From Candidatus Omnitrophota bacterium (GTDB taxonomy: Bacteria; Omnitrophota; Omnitrophia; Omnitrophales; Aquincolibacteriaceae): DNA of 51,956 nucleotides. A model generated the notes under the pieces. That model saw only the letters and a list, made by a program, of their open reading frames with translations. It had not been told where the DNA came from and did no database searches. Shown piece by piece: positions 1-9,157 of this stretch. Both the position numbers and the translations under genes were made by a program. How positions within the stretch are numbered: the first letter of the stretch is position 1; each line of letters begins with the position of its first letter. The stretch spans positions 1 through 51,956 of the forward strand of contig JAFGHI010000060.1 in NCBI GenBank assembly GCA_016930235.1. The letters are read 5' to 3'.

Positions 1-1015
1 CGCAGAGCGCTTGGTTTGTGCAAATATTGGACGAGGCCCTCTCGCGGCGGATATGTTGTTCACGACCTTGAATGGTCAAACAAAATGCCCTCTTCCCATC
101 ACTGTCCTGAGTCATTCCCGCTAAACGCCCGGGGATCTTGCGCATCAGCGTTCTTGTAGCAGCAAAATAACCGAGTAAAGGTCCGCCGAAAGTCATCGGA
201 ATCCCAAAGGGTTGTCCATCACCGACAGCAAGATCCGCTCCCCATTCACCCGGCGATTTCAGCACCGCCAAGGAAAGCGGATTCGAAACCATGATGAAAA
301 GCGCACCCTTCATGTGGCACATTTCTGAAATTCCATCCAAATCTTCGACAACACCGAAAAAATTCGGGCTTTGAATTACAACACACGCTGTTTTCTCATT
401 GATCAACTCCGTTAACGCTTTGCGGTCAAACGTGTTCTCCGGGGAACAATCCAATTCCAGGATCTTATACGGGGTCCCGTGAAGATAGGTCGCTAAAACA
501 CGGCGATAATCAGGATGGACTGACTTTGAAATGATCACTTGGGTCCGATCGGTATGACGGACCGCCAGAATGGCTGCTTCAGCAAGACTTGTCGCTCCGT
601 CATAATGCGAAGCATTGGATACGTCCAGCCCGGTCAGTTCCGTGACTAGACTTTGGTATTCATAAATGGCCTGCAATGTGCCTTGGGAAGCTTCCGGCTG
701 ATAAGGCGTATATGCGGTATAAAACTCCGGCCGGCCAGCGATTTGAGCAACGGCAGCCGGGATGAAGTGTTCATAACAACCCGCGCCTAAAAATGAAAGC
801 TGATCCGCGGACGTCTTGTTTTTGGCCCCCAGCTGCTTCATCCGCTTTTGAATTTCAATTTCGCTGAAAGGTTCGGCCAGCGCTATCTTTGGATTTCTTA
901 GCGAACTCGGAATATCCCTCAAAAATTCTTCGGCGGAATCAACGCCGACGGCCTCAAGCATTTCTTGACGCTCCACAGCCGTCATCGGATGGTAGGGCAC
1001 GATCTCTTCTGCCAT
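1..1015 (-). CDS. gcvPA: Glycine dehydrogenase (decarboxylating) subunit 1, 3' end cut by window edge
   Basis: The N-terminal 338 codons are present and the gene runs off the left edge without a stop. It is the alpha half of the split, PLP-dependent P-protein of the glycine cleavage system, which decarboxylates glycine and passes the aminomethyl group to lipoyl-GcvH. The translation begins MAEEIVPYHPMTAVERQEML and contains the typical stretches SFLGAGCYEHFIPAAV and FYTAYTPYQPEASQGTLQ of bacterial GcvPA. The ATG at 1013-1015 lies 18 bp after the gcvH stop and has only a weak upstream purine tract. Reading order gcvT-gcvH-gcvPA fits a single operon; gcvPB would be expected just outside the window. 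Confidence 0.93.
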   Translation of the reverse strand, partial: MAEEIVPYHPMTAVERQEMLEAVGVDSAEEFLRDIPSSLRNPKIALAEPFSEIEIQKRMKQLGAKNKTSADQLSFLGAGCYEHFIPAAVAQIAGRPEFYTAYTPYQPEASQGTLQAIYEYQSLVTELTGLDVSNASHYDGATSLAEAAILAVRHTDRTQVIISKSVHPDYRRVLATYLHGTPYKILELDCSPENTFDRKALTELINEKTACVVIQSPNFFGVVEDLDGISEMCHMKGALFIMVSNPLSLAVLKSPGEWGADLAVGDGQPFGIPMTFGGPLLGYFAATRTLMRKIPGRLAGMTQDSDGKRAFCLTIQGREQHIRRERASSNICTNQALC

Positions 1016-1033
1016 GACTTTTCTTTCGTTTCG

Positions 1034-1423
1034 TTACTTCACACTTTGCTGAATATGTTGTTCATAAGCAGCCGTTGTCATCAATTGCTGCCACTCAGAT
1101 TCCTTATTCGCTTCAATTTCCGCAAGCCAGCCCTGCTGGTAGCAATCCTGATTGATCAGCGCGGGATTGGCTTCGATCCCCTTATTCACCGCAACCACCT
1201 TCCCGCTGACGGGCGCATAGATATCGAAAGCGGCCTTCACCGACTCCACAATCGCCATCGGCTTGCCCTGCTCGACTTCCTGATTCAGTTTGGGAAGTTC
1301 CGCAAAAACGACATCCGAAATCTCCTTTTGCGCGTAGTCGGTAATCCCGACGCGGATCCTCTTGCCGTCTTGTTTTGCCCACTCATGGGTTTTGGTGTAC
1401 CGCAAATTCTCAGGAAAACTCAT
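1034..1423 (-). CDS. gcvH: Glycine cleavage system H protein
   Basis: A 129-residue lipoyl carrier protein that shuttles the aminomethyl intermediate between the P, T and L proteins. The lipoyl domain holds ESVKAAFDIYAP, with K63 as the expected lipoylation site, and the length is normal for the family. The start is well supported: a GGAGGAGG ribosome binding site lies 7 bp upstream of the ATG. It sits 70 bp after gcvT and directly before gcvPA in the same direction. Confidence 0.96.
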   Translation of the reverse strand: MSFPENLRYTKTHEWAKQDGKRIRVGITDYAQKEISDVVFAELPKLNQEVEQGKPMAIVESVKAAFDIYAPVSGKVVAVNKGIEANPALINQDCYQQGWLAEIEANKESEWQQLMTTAAYEQHIQQSVK

Positions 1424-1493
1424 ACAATCCTCCTCCTCAATATAGGTGTTTCAAAATGATCAAGCCGTTCATTCATGAATTCACTTTTACTTT

Positions 1494-2594
1494 TTATACG
1501 CCCTGCGAGCTTCGATAGAAGGGTAATTTTACAACGAGGGCCTTTAAAAATCGATCGCGAAGCGAGATTTCGACCTCGGTCCCAATTTCAGCATTCTCGA
1601 TCGTTACATAGCCAAGCGCAATATTTTTTTTCAAAGTCGGGGAAAAACTCCCGCTTGTCACGGCGCCTATTTTCTTTTGATTTCGATAAATTTCACAACC
1701 GTGCCGCGGAATCCCGCGGTCAACGACCTCAATACCGACCAGTTGACGTTTAGAGTTTTGGCGACGCTTCAGGATAGCTTCCTTCCCGACAAAAGCATTC
1801 TTCTTTAAATCCACCGTCCAGCCAATCCCCGCTGCAAAAGGATCCACTTCCTCATCCATATCCTGTCCGTAAAGCAGCATCCCGGCTTCAAGCCGTAACG
1901 TATCGCGTGCCGCAAATCCGACGGGGATCAATCCGTCCTGTTTCCCGCCTTTTATCAAAGCCGCCCACCATCGGGCTATTTCTTTGTGGGGCAACAAGAT
2001 TTCAAGACCGATTTCTCCGGTATAGCCGGTTCGAGCTACAATTCCCCCTTGCCATTCCTGAAACCGATAATTTCCCAGTTTGAAGAAATCATGCCCAAGA
2101 ACTCGCGCTGCAATCGGAACGCTTGCCGGACCTTGGAGGGCCAAGAGCCCCATCTCCCGGCTTAAATCCGAAAGTTTAACCCCGTCTTCTAAATGGGAGT
2201 GTAACCACTCATAATCTTTAGCAGCATTCGCAGCATTGACAATCACCCAAAACCTGTCAGACCTCACTTTATAGACGATAATATCATCCAAAATACCGCC
2301 GTCTTCACGACAAATCGGACTATAAACGGCCCTTCCTGCTTCGACCCCAACCAATCTCCTTGTAATTAGTCTATCGAGATAGTACTCGGCCTTGGGCCCT
2401 TCGACCCGATAAGCCCCCATATGGGAAACATCAAAAAGACCGGCTCTACGGCGCACACGCTCGTGCTCTTCAAGGATACTCGAGTAATAAAGTGGGACCT
2501 GCCATACACCAAATGTCCCAAATTTTGCACCCAGGGCCGCATGCTCTTCATGTAAGGGTAAAGTTTGAACGTTCATCGATATCTCAGTATTCAT
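1494..2594 (-). CDS. gcvT: Glycine cleavage system T protein (aminomethyltransferase)
   Basis: A 366-residue folate-dependent aminomethyltransferase. It moves the one-carbon unit from GcvH to tetrahydrofolate and releases ammonia. Characteristic stretches are RAGLFDVSHMGAYRVEGP near residue 51, ARTGYTGEIGLEI and PVGFAARDTLRLEAGMLLYG, followed by the C-terminal barrel domain. It is the first gene of the gcv operon and is separated from ftsA by 65 bp. That gap carries a clear promoter whose -10 box lies only 9 bp from the ATG, with no Shine-Dalgarno sequence, so translation probably begins on a nearly leaderless transcript. Confidence 0.95.
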   Translation of the reverse strand: MNTEISMNVQTLPLHEEHAALGAKFGTFGVWQVPLYYSSILEEHERVRRRAGLFDVSHMGAYRVEGPKAEYYLDRLITRRLVGVEAGRAVYSPICREDGGILDDIIVYKVRSDRFWVIVNAANAAKDYEWLHSHLEDGVKLSDLSREMGLLALQGPASVPIAARVLGHDFFKLGNYRFQEWQGGIVARTGYTGEIGLEILLPHKEIARWWAALIKGGKQDGLIPVGFAARDTLRLEAGMLLYGQDMDEEVDPFAAGIGWTVDLKKNAFVGKEAILKRRQNSKRQLVGIEVVDRGIPRHGCEIYRNQKKIGAVTSGSFSPTLKKNIALGYVTIENAEIGTEVEISLRDRFLKALVVKLPFYRSSQGV

Positions 2595-2603
2595 TTAAGT
2601 GAC

Positions 2604-2631
2604 ATTATAGGGGAGCAAGTTGAAAATTCAA
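2604..2631 (-). promoter_or_regulatory. Sigma70-type promoter of the gcv operon, near-leaderless
   Basis: On the minus strand a TTGAAT -35 box (2626-2631) is followed by a 16-bp spacer and a perfect TATAAT -10 box (2604-2609). The gcvT ATG at 2592-2594 lies 9 bp downstream of the -10 box. The expected transcription start therefore falls within about 0-3 bases of the start codon. No glycine riboswitch can fit in so short a leader. Confidence 0.75.
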
Positions 2632-2659
2632 TGCCTAATCGGAATCAAGTCGGCCTCGA

Positions 2660-3907
2660 TCAGAAATACGTCATAAACCAATCGCGTGCCGTCGCGATCG
2701 TTTTCTGAAAAATATTGGAGGGGACAAGCAAGCGCCGGTACTCTCGTTCGTAGCGGTCAAGCCACTTCAGTCCGCCGAGCACGGGACACATGGAAGGGTC
2801 CACTAAAATTTCATGAGGGGCTTCGATGCGGTGCACGGTTCCCAAATTCGCCTCACAAGCGAATTCATTCTGCAAAAATTCAAGAAAACCGTCCAAAGCA
2901 GTTCCTCCGCCCGTAAAAACGTAGTGGGGATAACGAAAATTATGTTTCCTCAGGAACACGCCTGTCTCGTCAATAATCGATGAAAGCCATTCTCTTGCAA
3001 CCTGATTGAACTTTTCGAGGAATTCTCCCCTCGGAATCTGATGAACCCCTTTGCCGTTTCGCTCGACGAGCGGGATAAGTTCTTCACCGAACGCCTGCTT
3101 GGGGTTCAAGCTTCCGTACTGTTCCTTGACCCTTTCGGCATCAAAGAACTCAATATTCCACAAACCTGCTATTTTCTCGGTCAGGTACCGGGCCCCGCAA
3201 CCGATAATCTTCGAATCCGCCAGGTATCCGTTCTTCCAAAGAATAAGCTGGGTATTGTCATCGGCCACATCGACGATCACAACCCCTTCGTCTTTTTCCT
3301 GCTCTTCGAGAACTGCCTCAGAAACCGAGATCATTCTCGGAAAAAATCCCTTCACCTCAACGTCGGAGGCCTCGAAGGCCTTCGTGATATTCCGAAACTC
3401 CTCAAAATTCATGGTAAAAATTTTAAGATGAACCCCCAAGCGCCTGGCTTCAAGCCCCATCGGATTGCGGACTCCGTCCATATCGTTGATCAGAAACGAT
3501 TCAGGGACCACCTGCAAAATGACTTCCGACAAGGGAAGCGTTGCGACACTTCGCGTCTGTTCGATCACCGAATGAATTTCCGAAGACGATATATTCCGTT
3601 CCTCGTTTGGATAATATTGAGAGCTTGAAAAATGGTAGGATTTTAATTTGCTGTTGCCCAAAATCACATAACAAGAGCTTCCATCCCATTCCTCATCCGT
3701 ACGCACATCTTCAAAAATCTTCCGGATCGTTGCCGAGGCCCTTTCCAAGTTGGTCACAAAACCGTTTTGGAATCCTTCCGGAAAGCGGATGGTTTTCCAG
3801 CGCAGAACATGAGGCGCACCGTTCCCGACAATCCCGTCAAGAGCAACAATCTTTCTTGTTCCGATATAAATAAAGAGCTCTCGGCGCCTTCCCTCTTTAG
3901 ACATCAT
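2660..3907 (-). CDS. ftsA: Cell division protein FtsA
   Basis: A 415-residue actin-like ATPase that normally tethers FtsZ filaments to the membrane. Visible family features are the VVIVDVADDNTQLILWKNG phosphate-binding strand pair, GCGARYLTEKIA and YPHYVFTGGGTALDGF. The C-terminal end (residues about 393-415) can form an amphipathic helix, as expected for a membrane anchor. The N-terminal strand is divergent (FIYIGTRKIVAL), so it may be a distant FtsA/SHS2 relative. The ATG overlaps the ftsQ stop in an ATGA junction. Unusually, ftsZ does not follow: the next gene is gcvT. Confidence 0.8.
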   Translation of the reverse strand: MMSKEGRRRELFIYIGTRKIVALDGIVGNGAPHVLRWKTIRFPEGFQNGFVTNLERASATIRKIFEDVRTDEEWDGSSCYVILGNSKLKSYHFSSSQYYPNEERNISSSEIHSVIEQTRSVATLPLSEVILQVVPESFLINDMDGVRNPMGLEARRLGVHLKIFTMNFEEFRNITKAFEASDVEVKGFFPRMISVSEAVLEEQEKDEGVVIVDVADDNTQLILWKNGYLADSKIIGCGARYLTEKIAGLWNIEFFDAERVKEQYGSLNPKQAFGEELIPLVERNGKGVHQIPRGEFLEKFNQVAREWLSSIIDETGVFLRKHNFRYPHYVFTGGGTALDGFLEFLQNEFACEANLGTVHRIEAPHEILVDPSMCPVLGGLKWLDRYEREYRRLLVPSNIFQKTIATARDWFMTYF

Positions 3908-4719
3908 TTTTTCCTTCTCACAATCACATTGTCATATTGAAGATCAATGTAATCAATATTATTCCGGGGTTCGCGCTCCAGGAGTGGCATGACTTGTTCT
4001 AATGCCCGGATTCGCGTCGCAGGTCTCTGGCCCATCCGAATACGTGGGGCCTCACTCAGCGTCACCGTGACATTTCCCCCGCGGTCAAGACTCATCTGCG
4101 TGACCGTTTCTTTTTTCGAGATCGGACTTTTCCAAAAGGACTTCAAAAATTCGACGCTTTCCAGATATCCTTTATGTGAAATTTTTTGCCCGACCTGAAG
4201 TTTTCGGTCATCCACACCGTAAGCTTCCACAATCGGCAGCGAATCGTTCCTTTGATCAAAAACGTCCAGGATCACCCCGTCCGAAGAGATCAAACCGAAA
4301 TTGCCCAGTGGAGCAACCTGGATCCACGCAACAGGCTGACGTTGAGTGACATTGACTTGTAAACTCGAGGGAAATTTTCTTGTTACCTCCGCGCGTGCAA
4401 TCTCCGGATACTTTTCCAATCGCCTGGCGGCTTTTTTAAGATTCACCTTTAAAATATTTTGCCCCAGGACACCCGTTTCGATTTGTCGGTATTGCTCCTG
4501 AGTCAAGGCGTCGGGAGGTTGAACCACCACTTTACTCACATTAAGACTTCCATCGGCATAGAGGGAATTGCGGACGCCTAGAAAAACTATCACAAATAAA
4601 CTAGCGGCCACCACCCATGGAACAGCCTGCCATAGGACGGATACTATCGATCCGAAATAATTTAAAATCCCTTTGATTCCTCTCCGTCTGCCGTTACTGC
4701 GTCTTCGTCTTCTCGCCAT
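3904..4719 (-). CDS. ftsQ: Cell division protein FtsQ
   Basis: A 271-residue bitopic membrane protein of the divisome. A very basic N-terminus (MARRRRRSNGRRRGIKGIL) precedes one membrane span (PWVVAASLFVIVFLGV). A POTRA domain follows (LNVSKVVVQPPDALTQEQYR to LQVNVTQRQPVAWIQ), then the FtsQ beta domain. The ATG at 4719 was chosen because GAGG sits 6 bp upstream and the gene then begins 20 bp after ddl. An earlier in-frame start at 4785 would overlap ddl. The position between ddl and ftsA is classic. Confidence 0.9.
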   Translation of the reverse strand: MARRRRRSNGRRRGIKGILNYFGSIVSVLWQAVPWVVAASLFVIVFLGVRNSLYADGSLNVSKVVVQPPDALTQEQYRQIETGVLGQNILKVNLKKAARRLEKYPEIARAEVTRKFPSSLQVNVTQRQPVAWIQVAPLGNFGLISSDGVILDVFDQRNDSLPIVEAYGVDDRKLQVGQKISHKGYLESVEFLKSFWKSPISKKETVTQMSLDRGGNVTVTLSEAPRIRMGQRPATRIRALEQVMPLLEREPRNNIDYIDLQYDNVIVRRKK

Positions 4720-4739
4720 TCCCATCCTCACATTTGATT

Positions 4740-5696
4740 TCAGCCGTTCCTTTTTTCGTGCGCCCACTCGACAAGGGTACAGCACAATTTTTCAAAGGAA
4801 AGACCGCTTAATTTCGCTGCCTTCGGTAAAAGACTCAATTCCGTAAAACCCGGGATAGCATTGGCTTCCAAAACATAGACAAGCCCCTTCCCGTCAACCA
4901 TAAAATCAATCCTGGAAAGATGCCGCAACCTTAATAAACGATGAGTCTTCAGGGCAATCTTTTGAAGCTTTTGGGCCAAGCATCTTGAAATCGGGGCAGG
5001 CACCAAATACTCCGTCATCCCCTTGGTGTATTTTGCTTTATAATCGTAAAAACCCCGTTTGGGCCTCACCTCAATGACCGGAAGGGCCTTTTGGCCTAAA
5101 ACTCCAACGGTTAGCTCCCTCCCAGCGATTTTTTCTTCTATCAAAAGCTCGCCAAAAAGGCGTTGCGCCCTCTTTATTTTTTCGGCGGATTTCGCCAAAT
5201 CTTCAACGGGAAATGCTCCAATACTGGAACCTTCACACGTCGGTTTGACAAAAAAAGGTACGGGAAATTTACGCAACCGCTCCCAAGACTCCCCTTTGGA
5301 TAGAATCCTATACTTGGGAGTCGGAATCCCGTAACGCTTGAAGATCTTCTTCGAGATTTTTTTATCAAAGGAATATTTGCAACCAAGCGGATCAGAACCC
5401 ACATAGGGGATTTTCGCACGGCCCAGAATTCGTTGAATCTGGCCATCTTCACCGCCACGTCCGTGAAGGGCAACAAAGGCAACATCGAATTTCCGAATAA
5501 CACGTGTTAAGCCATCACGAAATTTCGCGGGATCAAGCAGGTCGGCTTCATAACCCGCCCTCTTGAGAGCTTGATAGACAGCCCTTCCAGAACGTTTGGA
5601 AATCTGACTTTCGGAAGAGTCCCCTCCCGAAAGCACACCAACACTAAGATTTTTTGATAATTTTAACTTCCGGTTCGAGAAAAACCCCTGTTTCAT
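4740..5696 (-). CDS. ddl: D-alanine--D-alanine ligase
   Basis: A 318-residue ATP-grasp ligase joining two D-alanines for the peptidoglycan stem peptide. Typical features are SVGVLSGGDSSESQIS near the N-terminus, VALHGRGGEDGQIQ, VKPTCEGSSIGAF, and RIDFMVDGKGLVYVLEANAIPGFTE with the metal-binding Glu and Asn. Its ATG overlaps the end of murB by 53 bp. The first 16 residues before the conserved SVGVLSGG are extra, but no better start codon was seen. Part of the murC-murB-ddl-ftsQ-ftsA run. Confidence 0.95.
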   Translation of the reverse strand: MKQGFFSNRKLKLSKNLSVGVLSGGDSSESQISKRSGRAVYQALKRAGYEADLLDPAKFRDGLTRVIRKFDVAFVALHGRGGEDGQIQRILGRAKIPYVGSDPLGCKYSFDKKISKKIFKRYGIPTPKYRILSKGESWERLRKFPVPFFVKPTCEGSSIGAFPVEDLAKSAEKIKRAQRLFGELLIEEKIAGRELTVGVLGQKALPVIEVRPKRGFYDYKAKYTKGMTEYLVPAPISRCLAQKLQKIALKTHRLLRLRHLSRIDFMVDGKGLVYVLEANAIPGFTELSLLPKAAKLSGLSFEKLCCTLVEWAHEKRNG

Positions 5697-6558
5697 TGAA
5701 AACCTTTGTCTGAATTTCGTTCATCAGTTGTATGATGTCCTGACTGGTTGCGTGCCCCAGATTCACCAAATAATTTCCGTGAACCCGTGAAACCATGGCG
5801 CCCCCCCTCTGAAAACCTTTCAGGCCAACTTGGTCAATCAGCTTCCCGGCCGAAGGCAGAGGGAAAACCGGATTCTTAAAAATGGACCCCGAACTTGGGT
5901 GCTGTAAATCTTGAACCCGATTTCGGTAATTCATATTTTTTTCGATTTCGGACTGAATATGTTCGCGGCTTCTTGGATAACCCCGCAACACAGCTTCCAC
6001 GATGATCCATCCGTCCAAATGAGCCGTTCGATAGGAAAATTGAATTTGGCCCCGCTCCAAAATTTCTTTCTTCCCTTCCCGGTTGAAACCGGTCAAACGG
6101 ACGATCAAATCCCCGATTTCCTGTCGTTGGCCGGCGTGCCGGCAAAAACCCGCATTCATCCAAACAGCACCGCCCACGGTTCCCGGAATATTGGCCAAAA
6201 ATTCGAAACCCCCGATTTGATGGTCGCGACAAACCGTGACCAACCGGCTCAAGGCCACTCCGGCTGAAACCGTGAACTCTTTTTTCTCGCGATCCCAACA
6301 TATTTTTTCGGGCTCAAACTTTAAAAGAGAAATGCACAACCCGTCATAACCCTCATCGTCAAAGATGATATTGGAGCCCTTCCCGATGATCATAAAAGGA
6401 AGATTGGAACCCCTCGCATATTCGATGAGTTCTAATAGCTCCGATTCGCATGTCGGCTCGGCAAAAAAACGTGCCTCCCCACCCACCTTCATGGTGGTAT
6501 GTTCGCTCAGACTAACCTGCGACCGGATGGGCACCTTTAAGTCGGTTGGCAAATTCAT
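5644..6558 (-). CDS. murB: UDP-N-acetylenolpyruvoylglucosamine reductase
   Basis: A 304-residue FAD enzyme that reduces UDP-GlcNAc-enolpyruvate to UDP-MurNAc. FAD-binding stretches are visible: HTTMKVGGEARFF, PFMIIGKGSNIIFDDEG and LANIPGTVGGAVWMNAG. So is the C-terminal SSGSIFKNP, with the catalytic Ser expected in type I/IIa MurB. The chosen ATG (6556-6558) has GGAG 9 bp upstream. A start at 6597 would add 13 unlikely residues. The gene overlaps the end of murC by 47 bp. Confidence 0.95.
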   Translation of the reverse strand: MNLPTDLKVPIRSQVSLSEHTTMKVGGEARFFAEPTCESELLELIEYARGSNLPFMIIGKGSNIIFDDEGYDGLCISLLKFEPEKICWDREKKEFTVSAGVALSRLVTVCRDHQIGGFEFLANIPGTVGGAVWMNAGFCRHAGQRQEIGDLIVRLTGFNREGKKEILERGQIQFSYRTAHLDGWIIVEAVLRGYPRSREHIQSEIEKNMNYRNRVQDLQHPSSGSIFKNPVFPLPSAGKLIDQVGLKGFQRGGAMVSRVHGNYLVNLGHATSQDIIQLMNEIQTKVFNETGVFLEPEVKIIKKS

Positions 6559-7912
6559 CCGCAATATCTCCAATATCACCGGCCCCCAGAAAAGCAATAA
6601 TCCCGTTTAAATTATGTTCGGCGCAGAGCGCCGGAATAATCTCCTGCTTCCTGAGGATACGGACCGGTATGTCATTTTTTATTTCATGATAAAGACTCGA
6701 AATATCAATCTGATGTACGTTGCTTTCGCCTGCACTGTAAATGTCCGTCAAAATCAGCTGATCCGCGCCGTCAAACGCATTTGCAAACTCCCGCAAGAAA
6801 TAACGCGTCCGTGAATAACGGTGCGGCTGAAAGATAACGGTCAAGGGTTTGCCGGATTTCTTTAATGCGCTGATAGAGGCTTTCACTTCGGTGGGATGAT
6901 GAGCATAATCATCAATCACGATCATTTCCGAAGATTCATGCTTGACCTCGAGTCTCCGCCCCGCCCCGCGAAACCGGGTGAGGATCCTGGCCACTTCTTC
7001 GGGCTCACATCCCAACTGAACAGTCACGGCAATACAGGCCAAAGCATTTGCGATGTTATGCCGTCCCGGAACCGACAAACGCACTTTTGTCACAAAAAAA
7101 CTTTCCTCAAACAGATCGAATTCCAATCCAAAAGGCATGTAACAAATATTCCCTGCTGAAAAATCTGCTTCTTCCGAAAAACCATAACTGATTGCAGGGC
7201 AATGGGATAAGCTGACGATTTCCCTTAATCCTACATCCTCATTGAAATAAACAACCAATCCCGGGTCGCGGCCGTTTGAAATAAAAACCTCGAAAGATTT
7301 CCGTATCGCCTGCATATCTTCATAATGATCAAGATGATCCGGTTCTAAATTGGTGATGACACTATAATTGGGTGTGTACAGTTCGTGTGATTGATCACTC
7401 TCATCGACTTCCGACACCCATAAATCATCACTGCCAAGAACCGTATTTGTCCCAAGGTTCAAAACATCTCCGCCGACCAGGCACGTAGGATTCTTTCCCA
7501 ATTCGGTCAGGACAAAAGAAATCATGGAAGCCGTCGTTGTTTTACCGTGCGTTCCCGCAACGGCCACGGATGTCTTTGCGCGATTAAGAAGCGACGAAAG
7601 TATTTCGGCGCGATGATAGACTTTGAGACCTGAGGCCCTTGCCGCCAGTAATTCCAGATGCTCATTGCGGATCGCCGAAGAATAGATGACTAAATCGGCA
7701 TCACCGAAAGCGACTTGACTCTGCCCAATCGCAACCGGGATACCCGCCTGTTTAAGTTCACGCGTCCTGGCACTTTCGCGGATATCCGATCCCGACACCT
7801 CCAAATGTTGATGCTTCAGGACCCTTGCCAAAGCACTCATCCCAACACCGCCTATCCCAATGAGGTAAGCATGACGGCATTGATGGATCACATCTTCACG
7901 GATCTGATTCAC
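6512..7912 (-). CDS. murC: UDP-N-acetylmuramate--L-alanine ligase
   Basis: A 466-residue Mur ligase that adds L-alanine to UDP-MurNAc. It has the N-terminal Rossmann motif GIGGVGMSALA near residue 19 and the ATP-binding loop VAGTHGKTTTAS near residue 120. EVDESDQSHELYTPNYSVITNLEPDH and DDYAHHPTEVKASI are both typical of MurC. The ATG overlaps the murG stop by 4 bp (ATGA), indicating translational coupling. Confidence 0.97.
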   Translation of the reverse strand: MNQIREDVIHQCRHAYLIGIGGVGMSALARVLKHQHLEVSGSDIRESARTRELKQAGIPVAIGQSQVAFGDADLVIYSSAIRNEHLELLAARASGLKVYHRAEILSSLLNRAKTSVAVAGTHGKTTTASMISFVLTELGKNPTCLVGGDVLNLGTNTVLGSDDLWVSEVDESDQSHELYTPNYSVITNLEPDHLDHYEDMQAIRKSFEVFISNGRDPGLVVYFNEDVGLREIVSLSHCPAISYGFSEEADFSAGNICYMPFGLEFDLFEESFFVTKVRLSVPGRHNIANALACIAVTVQLGCEPEEVARILTRFRGAGRRLEVKHESSEMIVIDDYAHHPTEVKASISALKKSGKPLTVIFQPHRYSRTRYFLREFANAFDGADQLILTDIYSAGESNVHQIDISSLYHEIKNDIPVRILRKQEIIPALCAEHNLNGIIAFLGAGDIGDIADEFANRLKGAHPVAG

Positions 7913-9105
7913 GAGCGCACCTTCTTGAGCCTATGGACAACAAATCGAACCAATTTTTCTGACGCATCCCCATCCGCCAATGTTCCAATGTTCGCTGAAA
8001 GCCTTTCCCTTAGCGCATTGTCACGCCAGAGATTGCGGATGTCCTCAAGCAAACCTTTCCCTGCAAGCCCTCTTTCTTCTTTGAGCACGATCGCATTCGC
8101 CTGCGCAAAAAAAGACGCATTCTCGAACTGATGAGCTTCGGCATAAGGATAAGGAATCACAATGGCAGGAACTTTAAATAAGGCCAATTCAAAGAGGGTA
8201 TTCGCTCCGGCCCGGGTGACGGCCATGTCCGCCTGTTCATACAAATCACCCATCAACTCAAAAAACTTCCAAACCGATGCCCGAATCCCTAATTCATCAT
8301 ACATGGACACAATCCATTCGTAATCCGTATCCCCTGCAATATGATTAACGGCAATTTTTCCCCTTTCTTCACGGCTGAGCCCTGCCATGGCAGCCATCAC
8401 CAAACGGTTGAGGGTATGTGCGCCTTGTGAGCCTCCGAATATCAAAAGTTGAATTGGCTGCCCTACTTTCGAAGCCTTGTGCGAATTCGATACCGAATAC
8501 CTCACAGGCAATCCGGTCGTCACCAATGTCCGGGGGGTAGATTGCCATCGTGTATCGGGGAAACTATCGCAAACACAATCAACCGTTCCGGCTAACCAGC
8601 GGCTGGCCTTTCCCGGCAACCGGTTCTGCTCGTGAATGAACGTTGGGATTCCCATCCAACGGCTAAGCCATAACGGAAATAAGGAGACAAACCCTCCAAA
8701 CCCTAAACATAACTCGGGACGAATCTTCACCAAAAAACAGAAAGAGGAGAAAAAGGCCTGCGGTAACTGCATCAAGAACAAAAATCGCTCCCAAGTATTT
8801 TTCGGAGCCGATCGATAATCACATTGGAACTGGAATCCCGAGAATATCCCCTCTTCAAACCGGCGGCTAAATCGATGTCCCTTTTTTGTGGTCAAAAGGT
8901 AAACCTTCGCTTGAGGATACGCTTTGACAAATTCTTTCGCAAAAGAATATGCGGGAAAGAGATGCCCGCCCGAATGACTCGCAACAACACAGATTCGCAA
9001 GGAAGTCGATCCATCCAAGAAGCTTATCGATAAAGAAGAATCTTTTGACACCGAGGGTTTACGCATTTCGGAAGGATGATCGCAAGTGAGTTCTTCTGGT
9101 CGCAT
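7909..9105 (-). CDS. murG: Lipid II synthase MurG (GlcNAc transferase)
   Basis: A GT28 glycosyltransferase that adds GlcNAc to lipid I on the inner membrane face. The N-terminal loop is SHSGGHLFPAYSFAKEF instead of the usual GGTGGH. Further features are LCLGFGGFVSLFPLWL, FIHEQNRLPGKASRWL, LLIFGGSQGAHTLNRL and AVTRAGANTLFELALFKVPAIVIPYPYA. The full frame gives 398 residues, about 35 more than usual. A TTG at 9000, just before LRICVVASHSGGH, would give a more typical N-terminus, so the start is uncertain. Confidence 0.94.
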   Translation of the reverse strand: MRPEELTCDHPSEMRKPSVSKDSSLSISFLDGSTSLRICVVASHSGGHLFPAYSFAKEFVKAYPQAKVYLLTTKKGHRFSRRFEEGIFSGFQFQCDYRSAPKNTWERFLFLMQLPQAFFSSFCFLVKIRPELCLGFGGFVSLFPLWLSRWMGIPTFIHEQNRLPGKASRWLAGTVDCVCDSFPDTRWQSTPRTLVTTGLPVRYSVSNSHKASKVGQPIQLLIFGGSQGAHTLNRLVMAAMAGLSREERGKIAVNHIAGDTDYEWIVSMYDELGIRASVWKFFELMGDLYEQADMAVTRAGANTLFELALFKVPAIVIPYPYAEAHQFENASFFAQANAIVLKEERGLAGKGLLEDIRNLWRDNALRERLSANIGTLADGDASEKLVRFVVHRLKKVRS

Positions 9106-9157
9106 GATCTATTGTATCAAAAATTTAAAAAAATGCTCGCCTTCTTCGAAGGTTTTT

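Noticed and set aside
2595-2659. Glycine riboswitch before gcvT
   Set aside because: The promoter lies 9 bp from the start codon, leaving no room for an aptamer in the transcript.
3041-3628. Long plus-strand open frames opposite ftsA
   Set aside because: No recognisable protein; the minus strand holds a complete, coupled ftsA gene, so these are antisense shadows.
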